Positions 33,422 through 41,755 are shown, counted from the stretch's first letter. The stretch: 64,000 nt of DNA from Sphingobacterium sp. SGG-5 (GCF_011043525.1 NZ_JAAKGO010000004.1:248001-312000); one strand, 5' to 3'. Made by a program: numbers and translations. The notes: generated by a model from the letters alone, not told the origin.

Positions 33422-35489
33422 ATTGCTTACATGTTTTGTTTTTGTGCTCACTCTTTCTATTTCCTCGGCTCAAGAGAAAATAAAAGTAGCCTGTATCGGT
33501 AATTCGGTCACTGAAGCCTTGATGTTGCCGGTAGGAAAAGATTACCCCAGCATACTTCAACAATACCTTGGAAACACATATGACGTTCGAAATTTTGGTG
33601 TAAGCGGTTCGACTTTATTGTCTGAAGGCCATAAACCTTATATCCAATCCGAGAAATATAGACAGTCTTTAGCGTTCAAACCGGATATTGTTATTATTGC
33701 ATTGGGACTAAATGATACGGATCCCCGAAACTGGCCCAACTACGGGGCTCACTTTATAGCCGATTATAACAGTTTGATCGATAGTTATTTTAAGCAAGCG
33801 CAGGCAGAGCAGGTCTACATATGCATCAATACGCCTATTTTCAGTGGGCACAAAAGATTTCTGTCGGGTACCCGAGATTGGTATGATGCGATACAAGAAC
33901 GTATAAAAAGCATCAGTCATGCGAGGAATCTTCCTTTAATTGACCTGAGGCAACCGTTGCACAATCGTATAGACCTATTTGGTGATTTTCTTCATCCGAA
34001 TGTCGAAGGCACACAGATCATTGCCGAGACGATATTCCATCATCTGATAGCGCCGGAATATAAGTTGGCCGTAGATGCTATTTACGGTTCGGGCATGGTA
34101 CTACAGCGAGGTAAAGATATCAAGCTGACGGGCAGGGGTAAGGCTTTTTCGGCAATAGATCTACTATTGGATACACAACGTCTGCAAGGTAAGGTGGATT
34201 CGTTGGGGCGATGGTGTGTGGTTCTTCCTGCACAACCCGCCGGTGGGCCGTACTCCTTAACGATTCGGGACAACCGAGATATGGTACGTCTTGATTCCGT
34301 TTATTTTGGTGATGTATATTTCGCTTCAGGTCAGTCCAATATGGATTTTGAATTAAAGCTCGATACGATGCAGGTACGTCGATTTCAACAGAAGGTATGG
34401 CCAAAGCATATTCGCTATTTTAAAAATAAGGCCATAGCGGAAACCAATAAAATATCCTGGGATACAGCTACTTTAGAAAAAACGAACAAGCTGGAATTCT
34501 TTAATGGAAAATGGAGCGATTTAAATGCTGCTGCATCTATGCATTACTCTGCAATAGGAGTGGCTTTTTTAGATGCGCTTTCGGCATACCTTCCTGAAGT
34601 GCCGCTGGCCATTGTAGAAATGGCGGTAGGAGGATCGAATACGGAGTCTTGGATTGACCGTAAAACATTGGAACATAATCCAGTTACGGCGAGCTATATC
34701 CACAATTGGCTGACCGCTGATTTTATACAGGATTTTTGTCGGACAAGAGCTGCGCTGAACTTGAAAAACAGCAGTGTGAAAAATCAGCGACATCCTTATC
34801 AGCCGGCTTATAATTTTGAAGCGGGAGTAGATAAATGGAAAGATTTCCAAATTAAAGGGGTATTATGGTATCAAGGTGAGAGTAATGCCCATAATGCGGA
34901 ATTGCACGAGTTGCTTTTCCCTATGTTATTGACCTCGTGGCGAGAAGCTTGGAATGCGCCTGAATTGCCTTTTTATTATGTGCAGCTTTCGGGCATAAAC
35001 AGACCCTCATGGCCGAATTTCAGAAATAGCCAACGTCAGCTGGAAGGAGAGGTAGAGCGTGCTTGGGTGGTGCCGAGTTATGATGTAGGCGACTCGCTCA
35101 ATGTGCACCCGACGAATAAATATCCGGTTGGTTTACGCTTGAGCCAAGCGGTGCGGGCGACACTATACGGCGATTCCAAAAACTTATTGCCGCCTCATCT
35201 GAATGGATTCTCCAAGGAAAAAGACGGATTGCTTTTGCACTTCGATCATGTTGCTACCTTTCATGTTGCCGACGGAAGTGAAGTTCCTGTAGGCTTTGAG
35301 TTGGTCGATAAGTTTGGAAAAATACACCACAACCTGTCTGTCGAATTAAAAGATAACACGATACAGCTGAAGATTGGCGATAGCATCTCCTCTTTTGTAC
35401 AGTTGCGTTATGCCTATCAGCCCTATACCCGAGCGAACATTTACAATGAAAATTTAATTCCAATACCCACATTTAAAATTGATTTATGA
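33411..35489 (+). CDS. Two-domain GDSL esterase / sialate O-acetylesterase
   Basis: This 692-aa secreted protein starts at a GTG that overlaps the transporter gene by 11 nt (signal to about residue 20, ISSAQ). The N-terminal domain (about 22-215) is a complete SGNH hydrolase: CIGNSVTEA (Ser), GVSGSTL (Gly), GLNDTDP (Asn) and DFLHPNVEG (Asp/His). The C-terminal domain (about 225-690) is the sialate O-acetylesterase type with ASGQSNMDFELK (about 302) and VLWYQGESNAHN (about 485). Together they would remove O-acetyl groups from sialic acids that block sialidase or lyase action. Having two esterase domains in one chain may give 4-O or 7/9-O specificity, which cannot be told from sequence. The next gene starts inside the stop (ATGA). 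Confidence 0.88.
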   Translation: MKYRLLTCFVFVLTLSISSAQEKIKVACIGNSVTEALMLPVGKDYPSILQQYLGNTYDVRNFGVSGSTLLSEGHKPYIQSEKYRQSLAFKPDIVIIALGLNDTDPRNWPNYGAHFIADYNSLIDSYFKQAQAEQVYICINTPIFSGHKRFLSGTRDWYDAIQERIKSISHARNLPLIDLRQPLHNRIDLFGDFLHPNVEGTQIIAETIFHHLIAPEYKLAVDAIYGSGMVLQRGKDIKLTGRGKAFSAIDLLLDTQRLQGKVDSLGRWCVVLPAQPAGGPYSLTIRDNRDMVRLDSVYFGDVYFASGQSNMDFELKLDTMQVRRFQQKVWPKHIRYFKNKAIAETNKISWDTATLEKTNKLEFFNGKWSDLNAAASMHYSAIGVAFLDALSAYLPEVPLAIVEMAVGGSNTESWIDRKTLEHNPVTASYIHNWLTADFIQDFCRTRAALNLKNSSVKNQRHPYQPAYNFEAGVDKWKDFQIKGVLWYQGESNAHNAELHELLFPMLLTSWREAWNAPELPFYYVQLSGINRPSWPNFRNSQRQLEGEVERAWVVPSYDVGDSLNVHPTNKYPVGLRLSQAVRATLYGDSKNLLPPHLNGFSKEKDGLLLHFDHVATFHVADGSEVPVGFELVDKFGKIHHNLSVELKDNTIQLKIGDSISSFVQLRYAYQPYTRANIYNENLIPIPTFKIDL

Positions 35490-36688
35490 TGATAAAAGAA
35501 CATAAGAATGTGCTAACACATTTGAAAGAATTAGAAGACTTTTATAAACATCAGCTTCTTGATGACACTATTCCCTTTTGGTTTCCCAGAAGCTACGATA
35601 GAGAATTTGGTGGTTTCTTGTTGATGCGTGATGCGGATGGCCGATTGATTGACACAGACAAGGCGGTGTGGATACAAGGACGTGCAACTTGGTTATTGGC
35701 TACCCTGTGTAATTCCATAGAGTACCGTGCGGAGTGGCATGAGGGAGCACGCTTGGGATACGAATTTCTCAAAAGTAAATGCTTTGATACCGACGGGCGT
35801 ATGTATTTTCATGTGACGCGTGAAGGACATCCTATCCGCAAGCGACGTTACTTCTTTTCGGAAACATTTGCGGTCATTGCTTTTGCAGCCTACGCCAAAT
35901 TGACAGGCGATCAAGCGATACGCCAAGAAGCCATTGACTTGTTTGAAAGATGCCGGAAATATGCATCCGGAGAAATATCATTGCCGGGTAAGTTCAATGA
36001 TACCCGTCCAATGAAAGGTATAGGTGTTCCAATGATTATGCTCAATACCGCACAGCAGCTTCGGGAAAATCTGGGAATACAGGACTATGATGACTACATG
36101 TTGCAACTCATCCAGGAAATAGAAACTAATTTTGTGAAGGACGATATCCAATGCGTGATGGAACAAGTAGCGTTAGATGGGTCTATTGTGGACAGCATTG
36201 ATGGCCGGACATTAAATCCAGGACACGCCATTGAGGGAGCTTGGTTTATCCTGCATGAAGCGAAGTATAGAAATAACGATCCGCGTCTCGTTGAATTGGG
36301 CTGTCGGATGCTGGATTATATGTGGGAGCGGGGCTGGGATCCCATTTATGGCGGGATTAAATATTTTCTGGATGTGTATGATAATCCGGTACAGGAATAC
36401 TGGCATAATATGAAGTTCTGGTGGCCTCAGAATGAGACTATCATAGCTTGTCTGCTGGCCTATACCTTGACGGACAATGACAAGTATCTCGATATGCACG
36501 ATCGTATTCGTCAGTATGCTTACGCCAGTTTCCATGATAAAGAGCATGGAGAATGGTTTGGGTACCTCAACTACGATAACACGGTTAGCCAGACGGCAAA
36601 AGGAAACTTATTTAAAGGACCTTTCCATTTGCCGAGACAGGAATGGTATTGTTATTTGTTGTTAAAAAAATATTTGAATAGAAAATGA
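35486..36688 (+). CDS. N-acylglucosamine 2-epimerase family protein (ManNAc to GlcNAc)
   Basis: This 400-aa cytoplasmic (alpha/alpha)6-barrel is of the AGE/renin-binding-protein family. Typical motifs are WIQGRATWLLATLCN at about 53-67, the RKRRYFFSETFAVIA block near 117-131, LNPGHAIEGAWFILHEA near 239-255 and KFWWPQNETIIACLLAY near 310-326. The conserved histidines in NPGHA and in the later KGPFHLPRQEWY region are the expected catalytic and binding residues. It would turn the ManNAc made by the lyase into GlcNAc, the route used by Bacteroides instead of ManNAc kinase. It overlaps both neighbours by ATGA. Confidence 0.9.
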   Translation: MMIKEHKNVLTHLKELEDFYKHQLLDDTIPFWFPRSYDREFGGFLLMRDADGRLIDTDKAVWIQGRATWLLATLCNSIEYRAEWHEGARLGYEFLKSKCFDTDGRMYFHVTREGHPIRKRRYFFSETFAVIAFAAYAKLTGDQAIRQEAIDLFERCRKYASGEISLPGKFNDTRPMKGIGVPMIMLNTAQQLRENLGIQDYDDYMLQLIQEIETNFVKDDIQCVMEQVALDGSIVDSIDGRTLNPGHAIEGAWFILHEAKYRNNDPRLVELGCRMLDYMWERGWDPIYGGIKYFLDVYDNPVQEYWHNMKFWWPQNETIIACLLAYTLTDNDKYLDMHDRIRQYAYASFHDKEHGEWFGYLNYDNTVSQTAKGNLFKGPFHLPRQEWYCYLLLKKYLNRK

Positions 36689-37848
36689 AGAAAATAAGCA
36701 TATTATTAGTTATGGTGGCCCTCATTGTTGTAGCAGGGTATAGTCAACAACGGACAATAGTTTTTGAAGCCGGCCAGGATGGGTATTCCAGTTACCGTAT
36801 TCCGGCGATGGTGCATCTCAAAAATGGTATAGTAATCGCCTTTGCGGAAGGCCGTGTGGATGATGCAAAAGACTTTGGAAATGTCGATATCGTTTATAAA
36901 ATCAGCAAAGACTATGGAAAAACATGGAGCGCACTACGGATAGCGGCCGATAATGGACATCTGCAGGCCGGGAATGCAGCACCTGTTTTCGATCTATTCG
37001 ATCCGCAGTATAAAAATGGCCGACTGTTTTTGTTTTATAATACCGGTAACAACCATGAAGGTGAAGTGCGCAAAGGATTAGGTGTGCGTGAAGTCTGGTA
37101 TATCACCAGCGTAGATCAGGGAGAGACCTGGTCCGAAGCGATCAATATCACGGCACAGGTGCACAAGCCTCACGCACCGTCATTTCATACGGACTATCGA
37201 TCAGAGGAAGACTGGCGCGCTTATGCCAATACACCGGGGCAGGGGTTTCAATTTGTTACCGGTCCATATAAAGGACGTCTTTATATTGCTGCCAATCATT
37301 CTGCCGGTGAACCTTTACCTAAAGGTAGGGACTATAAAGTCCATGCCTACTATTCTGACGACCATGGTAAGACTTTTAAATTGTCTTCAACTATTCCTTT
37401 TGAAGGAGGGAATGAAAGCATGGCTGCTCAGATCGCACCAACGGGAGTCTATATGAATAGCCGTAACCAGCAAGGCAATGTCAAACAACGTATCGTCTCT
37501 TATTCTTCGAATGGTGGTGCAACCTGGGATACGACCTACTACGATAACAATCTGCCTGATCCGGTTAATCAAGGAGCGACGATATCAAGACACTTAAAAA
37601 AGGGTAAGTTTTTATTGGCTGTATGTAACGCAGCGGATACATTACGACGTGATAACCTGACCTTGCGGTTGAGCAAAGACAAGGGCAAAACCTGGTACTT
37701 CAACAAAGTCATCGCCAAAGCACCTGAAGGATATAAAGGCTCCTATTCGGCCTATTGTGATATGGTCTTCCTGAATAAGAAGAAAATCGGCGTATTATAC
37801 GAGTTCGATCGTTATAAATATATTGTTTTTGAATCGGTCGAGCTATAA
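36685..37848 (+). CDS. nanH: Exo-alpha-sialidase, secreted (GH33 type)
   Basis: This 387-aa protein has a cleavable signal (AGYSQQ) and no lipobox. YRIPAMVHLKNG carries the FRIP-type arginine, and FAEGRVDDAKDFGNVDIV carries the expected acid. Asp boxes are SKDYGKTWS, SVDQGETWS, SDDHGKTFK, SSNGGATWD and SKDKGKTWY. It is distinct in sequence from the lipid-anchored sialidase at 28899, which suggests different location or linkage preference. It is the last gene of the sialic-acid run; its start overlaps the epimerase stop by ATGA. I could see no clear terminator after it. Confidence 0.92.
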   Translation: MKKISILLVMVALIVVAGYSQQRTIVFEAGQDGYSSYRIPAMVHLKNGIVIAFAEGRVDDAKDFGNVDIVYKISKDYGKTWSALRIAADNGHLQAGNAAPVFDLFDPQYKNGRLFLFYNTGNNHEGEVRKGLGVREVWYITSVDQGETWSEAINITAQVHKPHAPSFHTDYRSEEDWRAYANTPGQGFQFVTGPYKGRLYIAANHSAGEPLPKGRDYKVHAYYSDDHGKTFKLSSTIPFEGGNESMAAQIAPTGVYMNSRNQQGNVKQRIVSYSSNGGATWDTTYYDNNLPDPVNQGATISRHLKKGKFLLAVCNAADTLRRDNLTLRLSKDKGKTWYFNKVIAKAPEGYKGSYSAYCDMVFLNKKKIGVLYEFDRYKYIVFESVEL

Positions 37849-37876
37849 GAAGCATCATATTTCCAACTAATTTTTC

Positions 37877-37884
37877 TATGTTTG
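37877..37884 (+). promoter_or_regulatory. Bacteroidota -7 promoter element upstream of the 7TMR/LuxR gene
   Basis: TATGTTTG exactly fits TAnnTTTG. The -33 element at the expected distance is weak. Transcription would start near 37890, about 34 nt before the TTG start at 37924. Confidence 0.4.
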
Positions 37885-37923
37885 TGTTGATTTCGTAGGG
37901 TTCATCGCAAATCAACCTTTATC

Positions 37924-39333
37924 TTGAAGAACTGTTGTTTAATTTTCTGTTTCTTTTTCTTTTTGCCGGCATTGAAGCTATCTGCGCAGGTCACCGTTCA
38001 GCGGTCCTGGTATTATACGGCTGTCGATACGTTGTCTGTTGCCGATCTTAGGGAGCAAGCATTTGTGCCACTGAAATCGGCAAGCCCCTTATTCCATAAT
38101 AAAGGGATCTACTGGTTCAGGCTGGATATAGAAAACAAGCAGCCGGACAAGGATCTGATCATCGCGATAAAAAATCCACACCTGGATTCGGTCTTCCTTT
38201 TCCAGTCGATTCAGGACGAAATCCGGACAACCGATGTTCAAGGGAATGATTTTAAGAAGAAAGATGGCGAATATTTACGGTATGTGCGGTTTAAAGTGGA
38301 AGGGAATACCTCGACAGTATGGCTAAAAACACGACTGAAAAAAGAGATACTGTTTCCGGTCACCGTAACCACTGAGATGGATTTTTATAAAGCCGAGAGT
38401 ATCAGTCTGTTAAAATTGGGGATTTATTATGGTATAGCAGGAATCGTGCTGCTTGTTAACCTTATACTCTACTTTAGTTTCCGGGAGCCAAAATTTCTCT
38501 ATTACAGTTGTTTATTGTTCTTGGTAACCCTTTTATTTGCTTATGCAGATGGGCTTTATGTGCTGGTCAGCCGGAATGCCATCTGGCTTAATTATGCAAG
38601 CCTGCCTGTGATGTGGGGAGCTGTTTTTGCCAGTGCACTCTTTTCTGCAAAGTTTTTAGAGTTAGATCACCGGTATAATTATGCTTATCAGATAACTCGA
38701 GCTATTCTGTTTGTAATAGCTTGCTGCTTCTTGGCCTATATCCTTTGGGACTGGACAGGAGCCGTACTGTTGGGAAATATGGGGCTTCCCTTATTAGTGG
38801 GTTTATATTGGGGTATTGCTGTGTCAAGATTTAGGAAGCATATCGAAGCCCGGTTTTATGTATTGGCTTCCACGCTGTCGCTGTTCTTTACACTGTATTT
38901 TTTTATCTTTCGATTTGCAGGGCCGAATTTTCTGAATTTGATGCCGAGCGAATTGAAGATAGGTAATATTTTACAGATGCTTATCTTAAGTATCGGGATC
39001 CTTCATCGTGTAAAAGTATTGCACAAGGAACACGCCTACTACCGAGAAGAGATCCAGCGGTATCTAAAAGAGCGGCCAGTGGTCGAAACTGATGATAAGG
39101 AGGTGTTGCCGGAACAGGATGTGTTTACACAGTTGCAAGATCAATTTGGACTAAGCGAACGCGAGATAGATGTTCTCAAACTCCTTGCCGAAGGCTTCAC
39201 CAATCAGCGGATAGGAGAGACATTATACCTTTCATCCAATACCGTCAAGTTCCATATCCGAAATATTTATATGAAGATGGATATCAACAACCGCGCCCAA
39301 GCGGTCAGCAAGATTCATGGCGTATCGGCCTAA
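37924..39333 (+). CDS. 7TMR-DISM membrane receptor with C-terminal LuxR-type DNA-binding domain
   Basis: This 469-aa protein starts at a TTG (no ATG is in frame before the signal). A signal peptide (to about 22) leads into a periplasmic 7TMR-DISM extracellular-2-type domain at about 25-155 (KGIYWFRLDIENK). Seven hydrophobic helices follow at about 160-370 (for example GIAGIVLLVNLILYFSF and FYVLASTLSLFFTLYFFIF), then a short linker. The LuxR/GerE helix-turn-helix at about 405-465 (LSEREIDVLKLLAEGFTN followed by LYLSSNTVKFHIRNIY) ends the protein. It should sense an extracellular or membrane-borne ligand and act directly on DNA without a phosphorelay. The DSF-synthase-like gene is 139 nt downstream on the same strand. 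Confidence 0.88.
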   Translation: MKNCCLIFCFFFFLPALKLSAQVTVQRSWYYTAVDTLSVADLREQAFVPLKSASPLFHNKGIYWFRLDIENKQPDKDLIIAIKNPHLDSVFLFQSIQDEIRTTDVQGNDFKKKDGEYLRYVRFKVEGNTSTVWLKTRLKKEILFPVTVTTEMDFYKAESISLLKLGIYYGIAGIVLLVNLILYFSFREPKFLYYSCLLFLVTLLFAYADGLYVLVSRNAIWLNYASLPVMWGAVFASALFSAKFLELDHRYNYAYQITRAILFVIACCFLAYILWDWTGAVLLGNMGLPLLVGLYWGIAVSRFRKHIEARFYVLASTLSLFFTLYFFIFRFAGPNFLNLMPSELKIGNILQMLILSIGILHRVKVLHKEHAYYREEIQRYLKERPVVETDDKEVLPEQDVFTQLQDQFGLSEREIDVLKLLAEGFTNQRIGETLYLSSNTVKFHIRNIYMKMDINNRAQAVSKIHGVSA

Positions 39334-39379
39334 CTATTCGCTGAAAAAGCGCTATAAAGAGGTGGAAAAATAAAAAACT

Positions 39380-39391
39380 ACCCGAACGGGT
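39380..39391. promoter_or_regulatory. Short GC-rich inverted repeat upstream of the rpfF-like gene
   Basis: ACCCG (39380-39384), AA, CGGGT (39387-39391) is the only GC-rich dyad in the 139-nt gap before the crotonase gene. It could be an operator for the LuxR-type regulator encoded just upstream. That is speculative. Confidence 0.25.
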
Positions 39392-39472
39392 GGGGGATAG
39401 AAGTAAGGATTGCAGTAATTTTATCGCGGAGGACCTATCCGTATCAAAACAAACAATCTTAACATATCTAGT

Positions 39473-40363
39473 ATGAATACTTCTATTGATCTTATCTCTG
39501 GTAATATCGTCCAGTATGAACAAGTACGAGTCCGTTATGAACCTGAATTTGGTATCACTTGGATTTTTATGAAACCTCATCCCCGTCCTTGTCTGACGCA
39601 GGCATGTATGCGCGAGCTGCTGACACATCAAACACAGGTCGCGGCAGCCCAGGCTGATCCCGACGTTCGTGCGCATCAGCCAACAAATTATATGGTATTG
39701 GCATCCGATATCGAAGGGATCTTCAATCTAGGTGGGGACCTCGCTGTATTTAGAGGATGGATTGAGAGGCAGGAAAGGGACAAACTGTTGGAGTATGCCC
39801 ATCTTGGTATTGAAAATTTATGGGAATTCTATAATATGCGATCCCCGATTACGTCTATTTCCCTGCTTCGGGGCAAGGCTTTGGGGGGCGGTTTTGAAGC
39901 TGCTCTTTGTGCCCATGTACTTATTGCGGAGAAGGGCGGTGTAGGTGGATTTCCCGAAGTATTGTTTAATCTGTTTCCCGGTATGGGGGCAATCAGTCTC
40001 TTGGCACGGCGGATCGGGATACGTGCCGCAGAGGAAATGATGCGATCCGGCAAGATTTACACGACAGAGGAACTGTACGAAATGGGTGTGGTCGACGTTC
40101 TGGTGGAAAAGGGAGAGGGGGAACAGGCATTACGGGATTGGGTACGGAAGACCGATCGTTCCAAAAATTCGTTCCAAGCGATCCAAAGAGCTAAGCAGTG
40201 TGTACATCCACTGACGAAACAAGAACTACTGGATATTACCGAAATATGGGTTGATGCAGCGCTGCGGCTGACCGATGATAATCTTCAGTTAATGGAACGG
40301 TTGGTGAATGCCCAAAACAGAAAGATGGATAAATCGGAGGAAATGGTTAGAGCTACGGCGTAA
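39473..40363 (+). CDS. rpfF: RpfF-like crotonase (DSF synthase family)
   Basis: This 296-aa crotonase-fold protein is close in length to RpfF of Xanthomonas (289 aa). Diagnostic segments are ITWIFMKPHPRPCLT (about 23-37), FNLGGDLAVFRGWIE (about 82-96), GKALGGGFEAALCAHVLIAE (about 137-156) and GFPEVLFNLFPGMGAISLL (about 161-179). The two glutamates used by RpfF for thioester dehydration and hydrolysis (E141 and E161 in Xanthomonas) are both present, in GGGFEAAL and PEVLF. RpfF makes cis-2-unsaturated fatty-acid signals from hydroxyacyl-ACP. No RpfC/RpfG-like genes are visible; the only nearby sensor is the 7TMR/LuxR protein upstream. A non-signalling acyl-CoA role cannot be excluded. Confidence 0.83.
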   Translation: MNTSIDLISGNIVQYEQVRVRYEPEFGITWIFMKPHPRPCLTQACMRELLTHQTQVAAAQADPDVRAHQPTNYMVLASDIEGIFNLGGDLAVFRGWIERQERDKLLEYAHLGIENLWEFYNMRSPITSISLLRGKALGGGFEAALCAHVLIAEKGGVGGFPEVLFNLFPGMGAISLLARRIGIRAAEEMMRSGKIYTTEELYEMGVVDVLVEKGEGEQALRDWVRKTDRSKNSFQAIQRAKQCVHPLTKQELLDITEIWVDAALRLTDDNLQLMERLVNAQNRKMDKSEEMVRATA

Positions 40364-40372
40364 GGGGCATAA

Positions 40373-40403
40373 AAAATCCTGAAGCGGGGAGCTCCAGGAT
40401 TTT
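40373..40403 (+). terminator. Terminator-like hairpin after the rpfF-like gene
   Basis: AAAATCCTG (40373-40381) pairs perfectly with CAGGATTTT (40395-40403) around a 13-nt GC-rich loop. The T-tract is short (four T's, part of the stem), so termination is probable but not certain. Confidence 0.6.
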
Positions 40404-40549
40404 AACCAAACCAATTATTAACCTAAATATGAAATTACTTTATACATATCAAACTCGGTGCCAAACTTATTGTCACCTTCTTTTTTCTGTTCTTTTATCA
40501 TTTTTTTAACAGTTTTGTTACTGAAAATCGAGGCTTCCAGTTTATGCAC

Positions 40550-40671
40550 ACCTAAAACAACGAAAGCTGTATATTACCGATGCTCCTTCTATCAGGTCTT
40601 CCATATTCAAAAGACACGCGATTCAACTGATTTTTTAAACAATGTAAACGGAAGCTGTCGCGGATGATTTC
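40550..40671. repeat. Left copy of the 122-bp direct repeat bounding the island
   Basis: This segment matches 59284-59405 in the same orientation with 4 differences in 122 bases (at 40603, 40618, 40660 and 40669). The offset between copies is 18734 bp. It begins 2 nt beyond the radical-SAM stop codon, as the right copy does. Confidence 0.93.
40552..40671 (-). pseudogene. Orphan 3' fragment of the radical-SAM gene (last 39 codons)
   Basis: Read on the minus strand, this encodes 39 residues plus a TAG stop, identical in protein sequence to the C-terminus of the radical-SAM protein at 59286-60347 (from EIIRDSF to IQLSLF). All four nucleotide differences from the right copy are synonymous. The rest of the gene is missing here. 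It marks the left edge of the inserted segment, or the displaced end of the original gene. Confidence 0.9.
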
Positions 40672-40744
40672 TTGTTATAAAAATTATAGAGTAAATAGGG
40701 GTTAGGCAAAGCTGGTTACGTACTATAGTAGATAAAGTGTCAAA

Positions 40745-41740
40745 ATGGAAGAAAAAGAACTATTAGAATACTTAAGAGGAAAGAAAAGGGAAGAGGTCGA
40801 TGATGATTATCAGGATTTTATATCGCAGGTACCGAGGGAAAAACTTAAAAAAGTATGGGACGGGTATAATATAACTATGAAAAAGGGGGCACCTAACTTT
40901 GACGATATGTTAAATAATATCCATCAGAAACTAGGACTACCCGATAGGAAAAATCGTACCACACTATTCATGCTTCGTTCCATGTCCTTGTACAGGCGAG
41001 TCGCAGTTATCTTATTTTTTCCATTATTAGGAGCGATTCTTTATTTCCTTATGGCTCCTTCTTCGGAATACAATAAAGAGGATTTTTTAGAAGTGACCAC
41101 ACATCCAGGTACAGTCACACAACTTCTATTAAGTGACAGTACCCATGTCTGGTTAAATCAATCGACTACTTTCCGTTACCCACGCGAATTTAAGGGTAAG
41201 GAACGATTGGTTACTATGGTGGAAGGAGAGGCCTATTTTGAAGTCACATCAGATAAGGAACATCCTTTTATTATTAATAATACGATGATGAAGACGATCG
41301 TGACAGGTACGAAGTTTAATATTAATGCATCAACTAAAAAAGGTTTTTTTGAGGCATCACTTATGGAAGGTGAAATTACATTGGCAAATGCAGAACATAA
41401 GCTTAGTATGAATCCCGGATCACTTGCCAGATACAATACAAAAACAAAATCGATCACCTATAACGAAAAGCCTGTAGCACTTTATAAATCATGGGTCAAC
41501 GGGGAATTACTTTTTGAAGATGAACCGCTGTGGAATGTGTTCGAGAAGTTAAGTAATTGGTACAATGTAAATTTTATATTGAAAGACGAAGAGTTGAAAA
41601 ATATGCTTTTTACGGCTAAAATCAGGTTTGAAAATTTAGAGCAGTTTCTTGAAACAGTGAAAAAATCTTTACCAATTAAGTATAGTATCCAAATCAATGA
41701 AAATACAGCAGAAAAGGATATATATATTAGTAAATATTAA
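40745..41740 (+). CDS. FecR-family anti-sigma factor (island)
   Basis: This 331-aa protein has a hydrophilic N-terminal segment (about 1-80), one transmembrane helix at about 85-103 (RVAVILFFPLLGAILYFLMA) and a periplasmic FecR domain. VTQLLLSDSTHVWLNQSTTF (about 123-142) and EGEAYFEVTSDKEHPFII belong to that domain. A C-terminal DUF4974-like part follows (NGELLFEDEPLWNVFEKLSN, about 254-273). It should hold the sigma factor encoded 15 nt downstream and respond to the STN-type SusC at 43356. Unlike the pair at 5137/5705, the anti-sigma gene comes first here. Confidence 0.92.
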   Translation: MEEKELLEYLRGKKREEVDDDYQDFISQVPREKLKKVWDGYNITMKKGAPNFDDMLNNIHQKLGLPDRKNRTTLFMLRSMSLYRRVAVILFFPLLGAILYFLMAPSSEYNKEDFLEVTTHPGTVTQLLLSDSTHVWLNQSTTFRYPREFKGKERLVTMVEGEAYFEVTSDKEHPFIINNTMMKTIVTGTKFNINASTKKGFFEASLMEGEITLANAEHKLSMNPGSLARYNTKTKSITYNEKPVALYKSWVNGELLFEDEPLWNVFEKLSNWYNVNFILKDEELKNMLFTAKIRFENLEQFLETVKKSLPIKYSIQINENTAEKDIYISKY

Positions 41741-41755
41741 ATTGGAATAGTATCA

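Larger units (their letters stand above)
40364..40744. other. 381-bp gene-free stretch at the left island junction
   Basis: This stretch holds, in order: a terminator-like hairpin (40373-40403); an A/T-rich segment with AACCTAAATATG that resembles a SusC-type leader and opens a 26-residue reading frame (40429-40509) of doubtful value; the ~122-bp repeat of the radical-SAM gene end (40550-40671); and about 70 nt of presumed promoter for the FecR gene. No convincing protein gene is present. Confidence 0.6.

Noticed and set aside
40458..40667. A 69-residue plus-strand reading frame across the left repeat
   Set aside because: It runs antisense through the radical-SAM gene fragment and shows no family features; the minus-strand reading explains the conservation.
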